NCBI GenBank assembly: GCA_037833965.1
Contig: AP031357.1
Location: 268,001 to 332,000, forward strand
Origin: Marchantia polymorpha subsp. ruderalis
Lineage: Eukaryota; Streptophyta; Marchantiopsida; Marchantiales; Marchantiaceae
DNA length: 64,000 nucleotides
Direction of reading: 5' to 3'
A program made the position numbers and the translations under genes. Below, piece by piece: positions 11,899-24,397 of this stretch (position 1 is the stretch's first letter; the number at the start of each line of letters is the position of its first letter). The notes beneath the pieces were generated by a model. It saw only the letters and a program-made list of their open reading frames with translations. It was not told the origin of the DNA and ran no database searches.

Positions 11899-12590
11899 GT
11901 GTGACAAGACATTTATTGATCATTATACCGTGTGAGATCATCCAGATGCATATGGTTGTATTGTGCAAGCGGTGAAGAGGTCATTGTTTTGTGTGACAAG
12001 ACATTTATTGATCATTATGACAAGACATTTATTGATCATTATACCATGTGAGATCATCCAGTTGCATATGGTTATATTGTGCAAGCGTGTGACAAGACAT
12101 TTATTGATCATTATACCATGTGAGATCATCCAGATGCATATTATTATATTGTGCAAGCGTGTGACAAGACATTTAATGATCATTATACCATGTGAGATCA
12201 CCCAGATGCATATGGTTATATTGTGCAAGCGTGTGACAAGACATTTATTGATCATTATACCATGTGATATCATCCAGTTGCATATGGTTATATTGTGCAA
12301 GAGTGTGACAAGACATTTATTGATCATTATACCATGTGAGATCATCCCGATGCATATGGTTATGTTGTGCAAGCGTGTGACAAGACATTTATTGATCATT
12401 ATACCATGTGAGATCATCCATATGCATATGGTTATATTGTGCAAGAGTGTGACAAGACATTTATTGATCATTATACCATGTGAGATCATCCAGATGCATA
12501 TGGTTATGTTGTGCAAGCGTGTGACAAGACATTTATTGATCATTATACCATGTGAGATTATCCATGTGCATATGGTTATATTGTGCAAGC
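11899..12590 (+). repeat. 72-bp minisatellite inside the integrase (array A)
   Basis: Near-identical units begin GTGTGACAAGACATTTATTG. Starts are at 11899, 11991 (a shortened unit that leads into a 24-base local duplication near 12019), 12087, 12159, 12231, 12303, 12375, 12447 and 12519. From 12087 on the spacing is exactly 72 bases. The units encode CDKTFIDHYT, a stop, and DHPDAYG of the integrase. Because 72 is a multiple of three, frames with no stop in the unit stay open across the array on both strands; these are not genes. Confidence 0.95.
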
Positions 12591-12598
12591 GGTGAAAA

Positions 12599-13200
12599 GG
12601 TCATTGCGCGTATGACATACAGGCACCTTGTAGATTGAAATATTTCGCAATCATGGTTGATAATGGGTATAGAGGTCATTGCGCGTATGACATCCAGGCA
12701 CCTTGGAGATTGAAATATTTCGCAATCATGGTTGATAATGGGTATAGAGGTAATTGCGCAGATTGAAATATTTCGCAATCATGGTTGATAATGGGTATAG
12801 AGGTCATTGCGCGTATTACATACAGAAAGGCACCTTGGAGATTGAAATATTTCGCAATCATGGATGATAATGGGTATAGAGGTCATTGCGCAAGTATGAC
12901 ATCCAGGCACCTTGGAGATTGAAATATTTCGCAATCATGGTTGATAATGGGTATAGAGGTCATTGCGCGTATTACATACAGAAAGGCACCTTGGAGATTG
13001 AAATATTTCGCAATCATGGATGATAATGGGTATAGAGGTCATTGCGCAAGTATGGCATACAGAAAAGGCACCTTGGAGACTGAAATATTTCGCAATCATG
13101 GATGATAATGGGTATAGAGGTCATTGCGCAAGTATGGCATACAGAAAAGGCACCTTGGAGACTGAAATATTTTGCAATTATGATTGATAATGGGTGTAAA
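12599..13200 (+). repeat. 75-82-bp minisatellite inside the integrase (array B)
   Basis: Eight units begin GGTCATTGCGC or a close variant, at 12599, 12674, 12749, 12802, 12881, 12958, 13037 and 13119. Lengths are 75, 75, 53, 79, 77, 79, 82 and about 82 bases. The differences come mainly from short indels around the ACATACAG-(AAA)-GGCACC segment and from one internal deletion in the 53-base unit. Array B continues the integrase exactly where array A leaves it, so the parent gene contained one A unit followed by one B unit. Confidence 0.95.
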
Positions 13201-13440
13201 TTAATTCGCCAAGCATCCTTGGGTTACTTCTCACCGTGTTTACTATTATATGACCCTAATTCAGATTTGCCTACATTCATTTGTCAACTATCTGATCAAT
13301 CTTGATGATCTGAAGATGTGGAGGGTCCTCTGAAACAACTCTATGAGTTGAGTCATTTCAGAGGATGATGTCAGCAACGTTTGAGAACCTTGCCATCGCA
13401 CAACATAGAGATATCTATGTTGCGAGAGTATTTGAGTGAT

Positions 13441-15779
13441 CCGACGCAGGCTTGTTCATTGTTTTCATTGTCTCATTCTTATAAATCAGACATCTGAGAG
13501 AAGTGAAGCAAGCACACAACAAAACTTATAGCTTGCTGTCAATGAGTCTGTCTAGTCCCAATACCCCAAGATAGATCGATAGAAGGGTTATGTATCTGAT
13601 CTCCCCTCTCCTTCACGGCGGATTGTCTTTCCCTTCACTCAGGTCGCTCTCTACTTCCAAATCGTAATATAACAACTAAGTTTTCCACATAGCAACCGCA
13701 ATCAGCAAACTATACTATAGCACAGCTCTATCATACCCAATACAACTTACAAATTCTATCTAGTGTAAAAAAATTGACACTTAAGTTTTGAGACATCCCG
13801 ATATCGTGATTTGAGTTCAAAGTCAACAGCAACAACCTGATAGTCTATTTTATGCAATGATACCCTCGCTCCATCACATTTCTTAGCATTCAGATATATT
13901 TGAATCAGGAGTAAAACGACACTTGCCATCCAGAGTGCTGAACCTACTTATAACAGTCCATACTTATTAGTCTTCATCCTTGACGACATGAAAAAAATAA
14001 CAAAGTTAAGTTCCAAAAAATTCAATACAATGACAAAAGAAGAATAGTGAGAATTGATATTTACTTCTCTCGGGTGAATGTGGAAGGATATGGGCACCAT
14101 TTTGCCAGAACAAGATCCAGCTCGTAGACTGCTCGGATACAGTAGCACATGTTCATAAACTGGGATAGAGAACAATCAAACACTCCGCTGTAATACGTCA
14201 ATCCAGCCCAATATGCAGGTCTGTTAACTTTGGCAGCTTCATTGTGTTCCTCATTACGAATTCTCCACCTGGATATTGGTCAGGTCGGCAGTCTGTCAAA
14301 GCTGCAAAATTGCCTACCTCGAAATGATTCTCTATAACATCTTATCTACCCCCAAGGGGTCTAACGTTGAAACAGTAGGTTGAACCCATCGTAAATAAAC
14401 TGACTAGCTTAGTCCCATCCTCCAGGACTTGTAAATCTCCAACGCCACTGTACGACAGATAACGTAACAACGTAATGTAAATAACAATCACAAGTATCTA
14501 ATCCAAAAAATCCCTCACTGCTTTGCCAGAAGAACTTTGAGAAAGTCGACGATCAAGCTTTTCAACAGATCTTATGCAGAACAAGCCCATTCGACGGTGA
14601 CACCTCATAAGCAGATTATGGTCATGGCAAAGTTTATGCTTGTAGTAGCTTCCTTGGTGATGGCGAATGTGGCGAAACAACGGCCTGCACTACCGCCACA
14701 AGAGACCTCGATTGTTAGCTAGATGGGTGCATTTGGAAAATACAAGACCGAATACATTCGACAATCGCCTGAAATCAAATGTCAATACGAGCTCGATCTC
14801 TGAATTCAGGCAGTAGAGACGAGAACATCAGATATGATAGAAAAGACCTAGTTGACACAAGAAACAGGCAAGCATGTCGAAACCGCCTTCAATTGGACTT
14901 TTGCACTTCAAAGCTCCTAACCTACTGGTCTAGGAAAAAATACAATTATTGATTTAGAAAACATTGGAAGAAACAATTATATTTCTATTTCTCAAACAGT
15001 TAACAGCCACCATGCAACGAAGCACAATTCTCTGGTGCTTCGTTAGTCAATCACGAGAAGGACCTGCACTGCACGCAAGCTGTGCAATCCTGTCCTGTGT
15101 GGGAAGAAAATTTTGTTTTACTTCTTTTGTACTTTTCACTATTCAGTATTTTTTGATGAAGTTAAGCAGATAGTTCGGGCTAGTTACATGCGGCAAGACG
15201 TCTTTGATGAAGTCTCTAAAATTAGCTATGTTGTGGCTACCTGGCAAGATACAGTTAGACTGTGGAGTAAAATTGACTATTAGATCTTGAGTGCGAAAGG
15301 GTTTAGGGTGTTGAAGATGACAACGAAAAGTGGACGAAGACTCAAACCTTTTTGAGGGATGGCTGAAGTATTATACAGTATCACATCTAGCGCCGGTCTT
15401 GTTAAATTGCATCATACTCCTTCCCGTAGTGATCCTCGAGTTGTACTACAACAATTCTCATCTGCGCAAGTAAATATGACCATATTTAAGTGACAGGGCG
15501 GATCCTCTATGTAGCTGTACCGTCAGCGATGATGATTTATTCCACCCGTGAAGTGGGTACAATTCACATGCTAAATTGTAACGTGTAAGAGAACATTTGG
15601 CATAGATTAAATCACCTATAGAACCCATTTCCACACCACCTGATATGTTTTTCCGTATCAGTCAATGACATGAAGTACAATTGAAATATAACATGCAGTA
15701 TCGAGAAGAATGAATCGACAGGTAACAAGCTTGTAGACAGACCTAAGATAGACCATGAACAACCTCCCAAGAACAAGGC
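13441..15779. other. Gap between the gypsy relic and the PHD gene
   Basis: No recognisable protein is seen. The right part (about 15,000-15,779) is downstream of the minus-strand PHD gene and probably contains its 3' untranslated region. Open frames near 14,500-14,720 on both strands lack family features. Confidence 0.35.
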
Positions 15780-18700
15780 TTATAACGATGGTGCTTCTTG
15801 GTCACAAGGATTCTGTTTTATCCTTTTTTGAATCTCCTCATCCGTAAGCTCCTGCAGGAAAAAAAAGAACATGATTATTTGTTCTTTCTTGCAAGTTGTG
15901 AAGCTTCGTATGTCCACAACATATTTCTCCTTACATACAAACCGATAAACTGTTTTTATATAATCTATCAAGAAAATTTGTTTTCCATGGGGTATCTTGT
16001 GCGAAAGGACTTAGCAGTGCAAAAGTGAAGGTCTCTCGTGCGGTTCGAGAGAACTGAAGATACAAACAATGACGTTATTGAAAAAAATCAAGTCTCTCCC
16101 GTGTCTCTCCCGTGTCATCAAGTCTTGATTTTCCCTCCTGACCTACAGGTTTCTCCAGTTCCATCCAAATAAACAAATCCCTACCTTATTCATCCGTTTT
16201 CTCTTGAAATGCTTTTCTTAGCAAAAATGCAAATGCTATGTATGTAAAACGCTCACCGACTGTCACCAGATTAGCAATGCCAGACATCACAATGCCGCTG
16301 GGAAACATTGATAACATGCGTTAAACCTTGAGAAAAAAACGAAGTAACACACTGACATCCTTCGCCATACTCCGCATATCTACCCGAGTACCTGACTGAT
16401 GTTTCACGAAAAGTTTACCGACAAGATGTTTACCAGATTTGGGTGCAGTTTAAAAATAAAATCGGAAAACCTAAAGAACTACATTATTCAACTTTGAACT
16501 CTTGTTCAACTATCAAAGTCTTAAGGAAGGCGAAATGACACGCAGACAGAAAGCCGTCGGCCGATGCTTATGTCAGCCATGATTTCGAGACAATAACACC
16601 AGACAGCTCTACAATCGCAAAAGGAAGTGCAAGTTCGTGTATTTGCACCGGTTTAATCAGAGTTGGTAACCGTACATCCCACTTGGTGCGCATGGATGTC
16701 TCTCATGGATGTCTCATGGAAGGCTATTTAATATGCACCAAGATGCTTACCTTGTGCCCAAACTCACTAATATTAGTGCAGCCGGCCCTGCTTAATACTG
16801 AGATATGCTGGCTTTCAATAAAGTACATCGAGAAGGTCTCTTTGGCTTATTAGTTTTGGACTGACAAATTTTTGCAATATAGCTTCGAGAATAGTAGAAT
16901 TGGATCCCAGATTCACTCGACCCCCGAGAACATATTTCATTGGTACCTGAGGTACGGCGCAGTCTGCATGCCGAGGGTCCCACACAAGAGCGCATGAGCA
17001 CTCCCACGCATCATTATGTTTGACCTCTAATGGGGCTCTGCGAAACAAGAACATAAAATATCTCAGTGCTGTCCTTATAAATTGTGATGAAAATCAATTT
17101 ACTCCAAATAAAGTTACATAAACTTTCGGTCAAATACCTTCGCCACTTGCCACAGATGATATCTTTATCAGCCTTTCTACCATCTGGGCAAGTTTCTCCT
17201 TCCTCCCACAGGACAATCATACACTGAAGCCAGTTCTCTTTGGAATTTGGCGGTAGCTTAGTGGCAGGAAGCCATCCTTTCGGCCAGATATTCTGGTTGT
17301 CAGCTTTCAAATTAGTGTAAGCAAGTGTAAGCAGAACAAGAAACATTAATAACTCTACAACCAAAATAGAGTCCAAGAAAAAGATTGAGAACAATCACGA
17401 GATCTTACTTTCAAAAGATTATATTCAGCAATCTCCTGTTCCCGCTGCTTTTCTTGACCGGTTAAGACAACCTCCTGTCCAAAAACGTGGGATGCTTCTG
17501 CACTGAAGTGTCAAGCGATAGAATCAGATCAAGTTACGAAAGAGACAGTAAGGGAAGGAAGAGAGCAACAAAGATGACAATGATAAAAGCGAAAATGAAA
17601 AGCATTCCCGTCATTAGGTATTGTGAAGCCAGTATCCATGAGCTGAAATTAGTAGCAACACCTCTTTTAAGAAGACTGACGGTGTTGTAGCGGTAATATC
17701 TGCCGCAATTGGTAAAAACAAAGTGGACCGTGCCCACCGTCTCACCAAAGTACACAAGGATTTAACCATTCACACTGGTTATTATCATTTGACTTCTTTT
17801 AAGACTACACTGGGAGCAAGTTGGAGGAACAAAACCAAAAAATAAAATCCCAGCAGGAAGGAATTTGGTCTATCTTGTAAACGTGAAGAACGTGTTGTAA
17901 AGCAAAGTTGTTGGTTGAAATTCCTGCCTACATAGGATTTTGCCAACAAATCACATCGTGACAAAACTGATCCCTTAACGAGCACGAACTTCGGCTATTT
18001 ATCAACGAGTAGAAGGATGATGATCAAGATACAACTATAAGTCAACATGCCCAAGGGAGAGAATCTAACTTGAAATCTATCCTCTAGGTTCGATGAATCT
18101 ATCGTAATATCAATGGACGACAGTAGCAATATGCAACTAGCACACGGTCAACCGTAAGAAGCACACTAGCAAGAAGATGGAAGACATTGCATCCTAAACT
18201 CGAGCCACGGAGTTGAACATCTTACAAGCTGTTAATTCTTCTCGGTAAATGCAGCGGAGCTCAGGGAGCATCACTAATTGCTGTATGGCAAATATCAGTT
18301 TGCAATGACAGCGGACTCCGAGACGCTCTCGTTGTGTATGATCTGCCGAACCCTCGCGACATACGACTGAAGCAATATGTACGCTATACAGAACAGTTCT
18401 AGGCAAAGCTACAGAGAGAGTAATTGGTAGCTCTAGTTGATTGTGATGCCCGTGTGCTGTATATGTTTAAGAGGTTGCTGCCCAAATCTTCACTTCAATT
18501 GGAACTCGCTAGACAGAGATAAATACTTACAGAGTATCGTCTAGATCTACCTCCTCCTCAATTCCAACCCAATCAGGCACCACGGCCTGGTACTTGGGTC
18601 CAATGCGAACCTTCGTCCTCTTCCCATTGCTCATTTTCATCAGCTCCCTCTCGACTTTGCCAATCCCGGCATCCTCCCTCCACCAACCCTTGTTTTCCCC

Positions 18701-20505
18701 TCCAGGCTCTGAATCACCGCATGCTTCTCTGTGTTTCTTCATCTTCTTACAAGGGCGGCAGTACCATTCGTCAACTCGGGGCACAATTTTCATTCGAGAG
18801 TTCACACAAGTCATATGGAAGACTTGGTCGCACTCGTCACATATGAGAGAACTATTAGCATCTTCACGCTCTCCACATACCTTACAAAACTGTACAGAAG
18901 CCGAATCCCCCACGGTTCCAGGATGAGGTGCTGGAGGGCGATTGTCAATGGCATATCTGTATAAACCCCCAACACAGCCTGCAAACCCTGTATGGGTATT
19001 ATGTGTGGTCGTGTCCTCAACATTGTCACCATGATGCTGAGCTAGCCACTCTCTCCTTTTAGGACCATGAGCTTCAGGCAAAACCTCCACGGATTTAGGA
19101 AGCGAGGATATGCACTGGTCCACTGTCTCTCGATCTACGGAAAATCCTCGTGATCCACCAACACTAGAGGAATCACTTCGGTGGCAGACATCAGTACTTT
19201 CCTTCAAAATCTCCACTGAACCATTCTTGGAGATGGAGTCTCCTGAATTCGCCGTATCTTTCGCTACGTCGGGACTAACGATGCATTTTTGGGCAGGACT
19301 CTTTGACAGTGAGACCTCTTCATCTGTGTCAGGAGGTGCACATAGAACTTCAGGACCGTCACTTTTTATTAACTGAGACTGTCCATTGGCCTCATCCCCG
19401 CCATGCACGGGTGATTTCGTCTCCGATGATGACTTAATATCTTTGACAAGAGAAACATCCACAGGTGTAGTCAAACGTCGCCGTTTGAACTTTTGGACAG
19501 TATCGGTGTCAATAAGGGATCTCAAACCATGTGTGCCCAGATTTGATGGCATCTTTGTATCCAAATCTTCGACTGTTCCCGAAAGGTCCTCTAGACTGAG
19601 GGCGTGGGCTTGCTCAGGTGAGTCCTTTAGATGGTCTTGTCCGTCCGAACCCTCCTTATCTTCTTTTTCTCCTGTTCCTAACATGTGACCTGCTCCATCT
19701 TTAACTGATGGCTTCAGCATTTCTAACCCTGATACCGTTTCCAACATTTCTTGCACCTCCGAAGCACTTTCTGAGACAGCATCTAGACCTCCATCAAAAA
19801 TGTCGTTGGCAACTGGTAATTCAACAAAGACATCAGCATCTGAGTGTGCCAAGTTTTGTTGGCATAGCAAATCATGACTCACCATTCCGTTGAGCTCAAA
19901 CCCATCACTAAACGATATCTCAGGTGAAATGTCTACTTCTAAAGAACAGCTGCTGCAAGTTTTAACGGGTTTCTTCTGCGCCTTGTAAAAGTCAAGCTCC
20001 GCTTGATCTTTGCAAGGAGAATACGGTAACACTAAATGAAGAACTATCTCCTCGGAATCTATCCGGGACTCTTTGCTATCACTACTAACTTCCTCTTTGT
20101 CTACTAGACTATTACCGCGCACGTCAACTGAAACAGTACCTGTCGTTTCTGATAAAAGAGGTCCTAATTGACACCACTCCTTAGATTTGAGTGGTCCAAG
20201 TTTCTCGCAAGAGTTGGTGACAAACTGGCGGGCAGAATTCTCCCACCTGTTGCCACTACTCACAGGAACTTCCAAGCTTTGGAGCCCACAGTGACAGTTG
20301 GCCAATCCTTCGCAGCCCAAGATCATGGTGTGGTGCACATTTGGGCATACATAACTTCCAACCACCCCTTCATCGTCACGAATGCCAGCTTCCGAAGCAT
20401 CAATATCGGTTTTTAAGGAAATTCGGCAAATTGCTGAGGAATTGACCTCCCTTAATCCTTCTGACGCCCGTTGTACATGAGCAGCAGTGGTCGACTTCCC
20501 GGAGA
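15780..20505 (-). CDS. PHD-finger protein with conserved C-terminal Cys/His module
   Basis: Five minus-strand coding exons join in phase: 20505-18531, 17502-17409, 17292-17138, 17037-16947 and 15851-15780 (stop TAA at 15782-15780). All introns are GT-AG. The large exon holds an acidic, Ser-rich low-complexity region and a C4HC3 PHD finger at 18889-18746 (CKVC, CDEC, HMTC, WYCRPC), then KVRIGPKYQAVVPDW, which resembles the start of an ELM2 domain. The later exons encode NWLQC, ICGKWRRAPLEV, WECSC, WDPRHADCAVPQ and ELTDEE, a Cys/His-rich tail I recognise from plant PHD proteins. PHD fingers usually read histone tails, so a nuclear chromatin role is inferred. The first in-frame ATG is at 20326, giving 735 residues. 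The frame is open back to an acceptor at 20506, so an earlier coding exon is possible. The apparent stop at 18529-18527 lies inside the splice donor. Confidence 0.8.
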
Positions 20506-21416
20506 CTGCAACTATCCAATGACAGAATCAGTTTGATATCAACATGAAACTACATGCACTCTGAGAAGGTAAAGCTTGTAGCTGAGAGGGTTGAACGTAG
20601 TAAGGAGGTAAATATCGAACCTACGCATAAGTATAACTAACCACTTATGGAAGTAAAACTTAAGAGATTTTTCTGATTTCCACACCAATACTTGAGAGTG
20701 GGGTTTGAGAGATAGTCTAGTCAATACTGTCATCTCTGACTCAACGAAGAGAATAAGATAAAAGTAGCAGGACTCCTAGTCGAGCACAGTAGCGGATGCG
20801 TGCAAGCGGAGAAGAAAAGACCAATGACCTCAAGAGATCAGCGTGGGAAAAATGTGTGAAGCTTAAGTCTAAACTTGAGTACCTTGCTCTACTCATGCAC
20901 GAGAGATCCGCATGGACTAGAGAGAACACAGAGGAATCATCCGAGCGAATAAATAAGAATAGTGTCCTTCACCACGTTCAGCTAACGGTTTGTGGTGATA
21001 TGACAAGTGCAACCAACAGATAAAGGATGGAAACAATAAAGGCAGTAATAATAAGCAAACGGCAAAGCTAACCACTTGCCCCCAATCTCCACTAGGCAGA
21101 ACCGACCTTGATCTGAAATATCATTGTCTGGAGCTTTGACCACTTCTTCCCGTTTCCTGGCTCAAAATACGGAGAGAAACGGTGGCATGTTTGCACTAGA
21201 TGGCCAGACTACACTTTCTAGTATTATTTCTGATAGTATCTTAACGAAGATCATACAGATTGCCCGAAGTAGTAAAACCAGGGTAAGCAAAAGAGGAAGC
21301 TTACTAACTTGGACCTCTCTGAGCAAACCTACTTACTGGGACAAGCTTTCCACGAACTTCCAGTAGTGTACGCGAAATGTAAGAGAATCCTCTTCTACTT
21401 AGCTAGCAAGGCGATG

Positions 21417-21444
21417 GACGAAGGACGAGGGACGAGGGACGAGG
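21417..21444. repeat. Short tandem repeat, 7-bp unit
   Basis: Four copies of GACGAGG, the first with one change, stand in a row. It is a plain microsatellite in non-coding sequence. Confidence 0.9.
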
Positions 21445-24397
21445 GACCCATCAGATAGGTTGCTGCAAAAGCCCAACCAACAAACCTTCATCAGCCCGAA
21501 CACCTAAGATCGCTTCCTTGAGATTCTCGGTGGTACACCTAACAACAAATCAGTTTCAAGACCTTCATAGAAGTTGCATCGTGATACTAAGCGATACATC
21601 TCTCCTCAAAGCACTATATGGTTTTGGAAGCAAGGATGTAACAAAGAAGATGAGCATATTTTCTAGTTCACGAAGAGCATAAAACCGTCCTCATTAGTAG
21701 GATTTTCAGCGTGAAGATCATGGACTCCGAAGCCCTGGCTAAAGAATGCCTGGGATGAATGTAAAGCTCGTCGCTATTAGATGTGTCTTTAATAGAATAA
21801 AGAACATGATATCAAGATTGACGATTGATAGGTTAAGCGAATCTAAGTTGATGATTGCATGTATGAGGTCAGACGATTCTAAACCTTGCACATTTAAACC
21901 ATTAAAAAATAACATGATTAAAAGCAAAGGGTTTAATGTGCGCAAGGAGATCGAGAAGCACAGTATGTCCCGGGAGGTACAACCAAAGGGGCTCTATCTC
22001 AGGCATAGCCCGATGCATTGGAATTATCAAGAAAGAACAAGCCCGAAAATTGGCAACGAAATATGGTAAATAATACATAGCATATACAGTATGAAGGAGT
22101 AGACAGATAAACTAATGATTCATGGACACAACTGAAACAATAAAAGAGTTGCAAAAAAGGGTGAAGCAGACAGCAGCAACCCAAGGGATGATATGCACAA
22201 ATAGAAGGCAAAGTGAGTAAAAAATGGTTACAAGAATAAATGAGGCCGTAAACACTGACATGACAGAACAATGTGCAGTTTGTTCCTCGAATTCGATGCA
22301 GGGAAAGTAATCAAAGACCGTCAACTAGTTCTAACGAACGCACATGATTCTGCGACACAAGACCCAGGCTGCTTCATTGTGTTCCTTCTATCCCGTTGCT
22401 TGAACATATAAAGGTGCACAAAATGAACAGGACGACCAAACCTAAGGCCAAACCCTTAGAAGCAAGTTGACCGGTCTTGATATTCATACACAGATTACAT
22501 ACACAGATTTAGAAGCAAAGTTTAGAAGAAAAGAAAGAGCAACTACGAACATATTCATATAACAAAAATAACAAATTAATAACATATTAATATAACAAAA
22601 AGATATTGGTGTATAGAGAGAGAAACTATATTAGTTTGAACTATATATCAACAGAAACATTGCTAAACAGAACATACAATAATGTTTAGAACAATTACAA
22701 AGAATTTCACAAAGCGATAGGGCTTGTAAAGAGCACAGACATTTTTCAACTATTTCTATGTCAGATGTTTCCAATGAACAAGGTTAGCCACCACCATTTC
22801 GAAGTAGCTACTGACAGAAACTCAGTTCACCTAGTAATATAAGCAATATACATGCCTCTTAGGAAATAATGGAAAGATAGACAGAAAACCATGCCATCTG
22901 GGAATGTAGTATTTGTATCGTACAGGAGAATAAACATTATCTCTTCGTTGTTTAGATTTCAAATCGACTATGTGTGTCCTACGAGTACAAAAATTAAGTC
23001 TTTTGTTTCCGATTGTATACAAAGTAAGTTAATAAAATCCATTAGTGATAAAAAGGCCTATCAAAGGATACAAGCAAACATCAACAAGACAATCAAAAAG
23101 ACCACCCAAACTTCACAGAGAAGACAAACCGCTACAATTTATTCATGAGATCTATCTTCAAATCCAAAATCAAATTCAAAGAGATGAATACAAGAAACTA
23201 CAAAAACAGAATACTAGAAAATAACAAGAGTTAACACGAGATCTTCACCACAAAAACACAACAAAACGATAGGCAATCTGTCACTTATTAGTACAAGCAA
23301 GAGCTCTGGCACAAGCATCTCCTTTTGCTCCATCCAACCTTCATGGTGAGAATGCTTCATATACTACCATCTCCACAAATTTAATAGAGGTGAATACAAA
23401 GAGCTAAAAAAAGGTTCGAAGAAGTAAAAGAGTGTCCAGTAATATGAACAACCCTTGCAGTAACACCAGTTAGCCACAAAGAAAGAAGAAATAGAAGTGT
23501 GGTGCCAAACCGTCCCTTCTACGTATCCTCAATTGTTGTCATATTCAAACAAGTCCCACGCCATTCTGCTGACCCATATCGATGTCTTATCAAGTGGAAG
23601 GATCTCCTGTAAACTCCAACATGGATACTTCCATCGATGGGAAAAGAGCAAGATTAGATACTGGTTCAACTTTTGCTTATCAGATATTCACGTCTACCAA
23701 ATTTCAAACTTTGAGAACATCCGGTTTGTTTTAGCGAGGATAGTGGAACTAGGCGAAACAGAGTACCTTTGACAAAGCAATTTCGGTTGAGAATGGTTGA
23801 CTTGATGAGGGAAGTGAGGTTCATTCCACACTGAATAATCGCTAAACTTCATACTGCTCCAAATAACGTGAGTTGACATTAAGCTTCCACAGGTTACATG
23901 CAGTGAAGTCCAGAAAAGTAGGGATATACAATAGCAGGTGATAAATCGTACAGTTTTATCAGTTGCATAGTGACAAGTAAGGAAAGATCAAATCAACGAT
24001 GAATATAGAGTCAGCAAATGAGACATACAAAAGTAGGAGCATTTAACAAAACAAGAACCTGCAAAATTAACCTTCAGTTGAATGGATGCGGCCATCATAG
24101 TCTGAGGTACTGTGCCATCACCTAAACAGTGTGATAAACAATCGGTTTACATAGAGTTCTGTTCGCACAGTATAATCGTACAATTTAATTCGTTTGGGGT
24201 AAATTCAACCTGATGACTAGCAAAGACCAACGAGTGTTAAGAACTGGCAATCTTTAATTTCTTCTTCAACATAAACCTCCATCTTAGCTAAGATTGTCAG
24301 GAACATCAAACCCTGACACGAAAGGAGAAGACAAGAAACACAACTTAAGCATTGGTTCCACATTTAATAACTGATAAAAATCAATTGATTTAGTCAA

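Larger units (their letters stand above)
7087..13440 (+). mobile_element. Decayed Ty3/gypsy retrotransposon (gag to integrase)
   Basis: Traces of retroelement proteins follow each other on the plus strand in gypsy order: gag (7087-7420), gag zinc knuckle (7711-7752), reverse transcriptase (10512-11070), RNase H (11284-11530) and integrase (11840-13440). RNase H before integrase on one strand is the gypsy, not the copia, arrangement. Every domain carries stops or frameshifts, so no function is expected. The protease and the segment 7960-10500 are too damaged to place. I found no paired long terminal repeats, so the true ends are unknown. Two minisatellites occupy the integrase. Confidence 0.85.
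11840..13440 (+). pseudogene. Integrase remnant expanded by internal tandem repeats
   Basis: The frame begins SHFGEST, a stop, then VLTDQAT with the second catalytic aspartate codon at 11861-11863. It continues FQSKFDVLCDKTFIDHYT and HPDAYG. The middle of the domain is then repeated many times (11899-12590 and 12599-13200). The unexpanded protein resumes at about 13200 with RQASLGYFSPCLLLYDPNSD, and ENLAIAQHRD lies near 13390. In a normal gypsy integrase these parts form one continuous core. The ERVVQ-like segment after HPDAYG, which should hold the catalytic glutamate, seems shortened even in the first unit. The reading is clear and the gene is dead. Confidence 0.85.

Noticed and set aside
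11938..12595. Two long overlapping ORFs, 210 codons plus and 216 codons minus, across array A
   Set aside because: They stay open only because the 72-base unit is a multiple of three. The true coding heritage is a third frame, with a stop in nearly every unit.
11899..13200. CRISPR-like array
   Set aside because: There are no unique spacers between the repeats. The units are contiguous degenerate integrase copies, and the setting is a plant nuclear genome.
18594..20416. Plus-strand ORFs opposite the PHD exon
   Set aside because: Antisense shadows of a coding exon whose frame, PHD finger and splice sites are clear.
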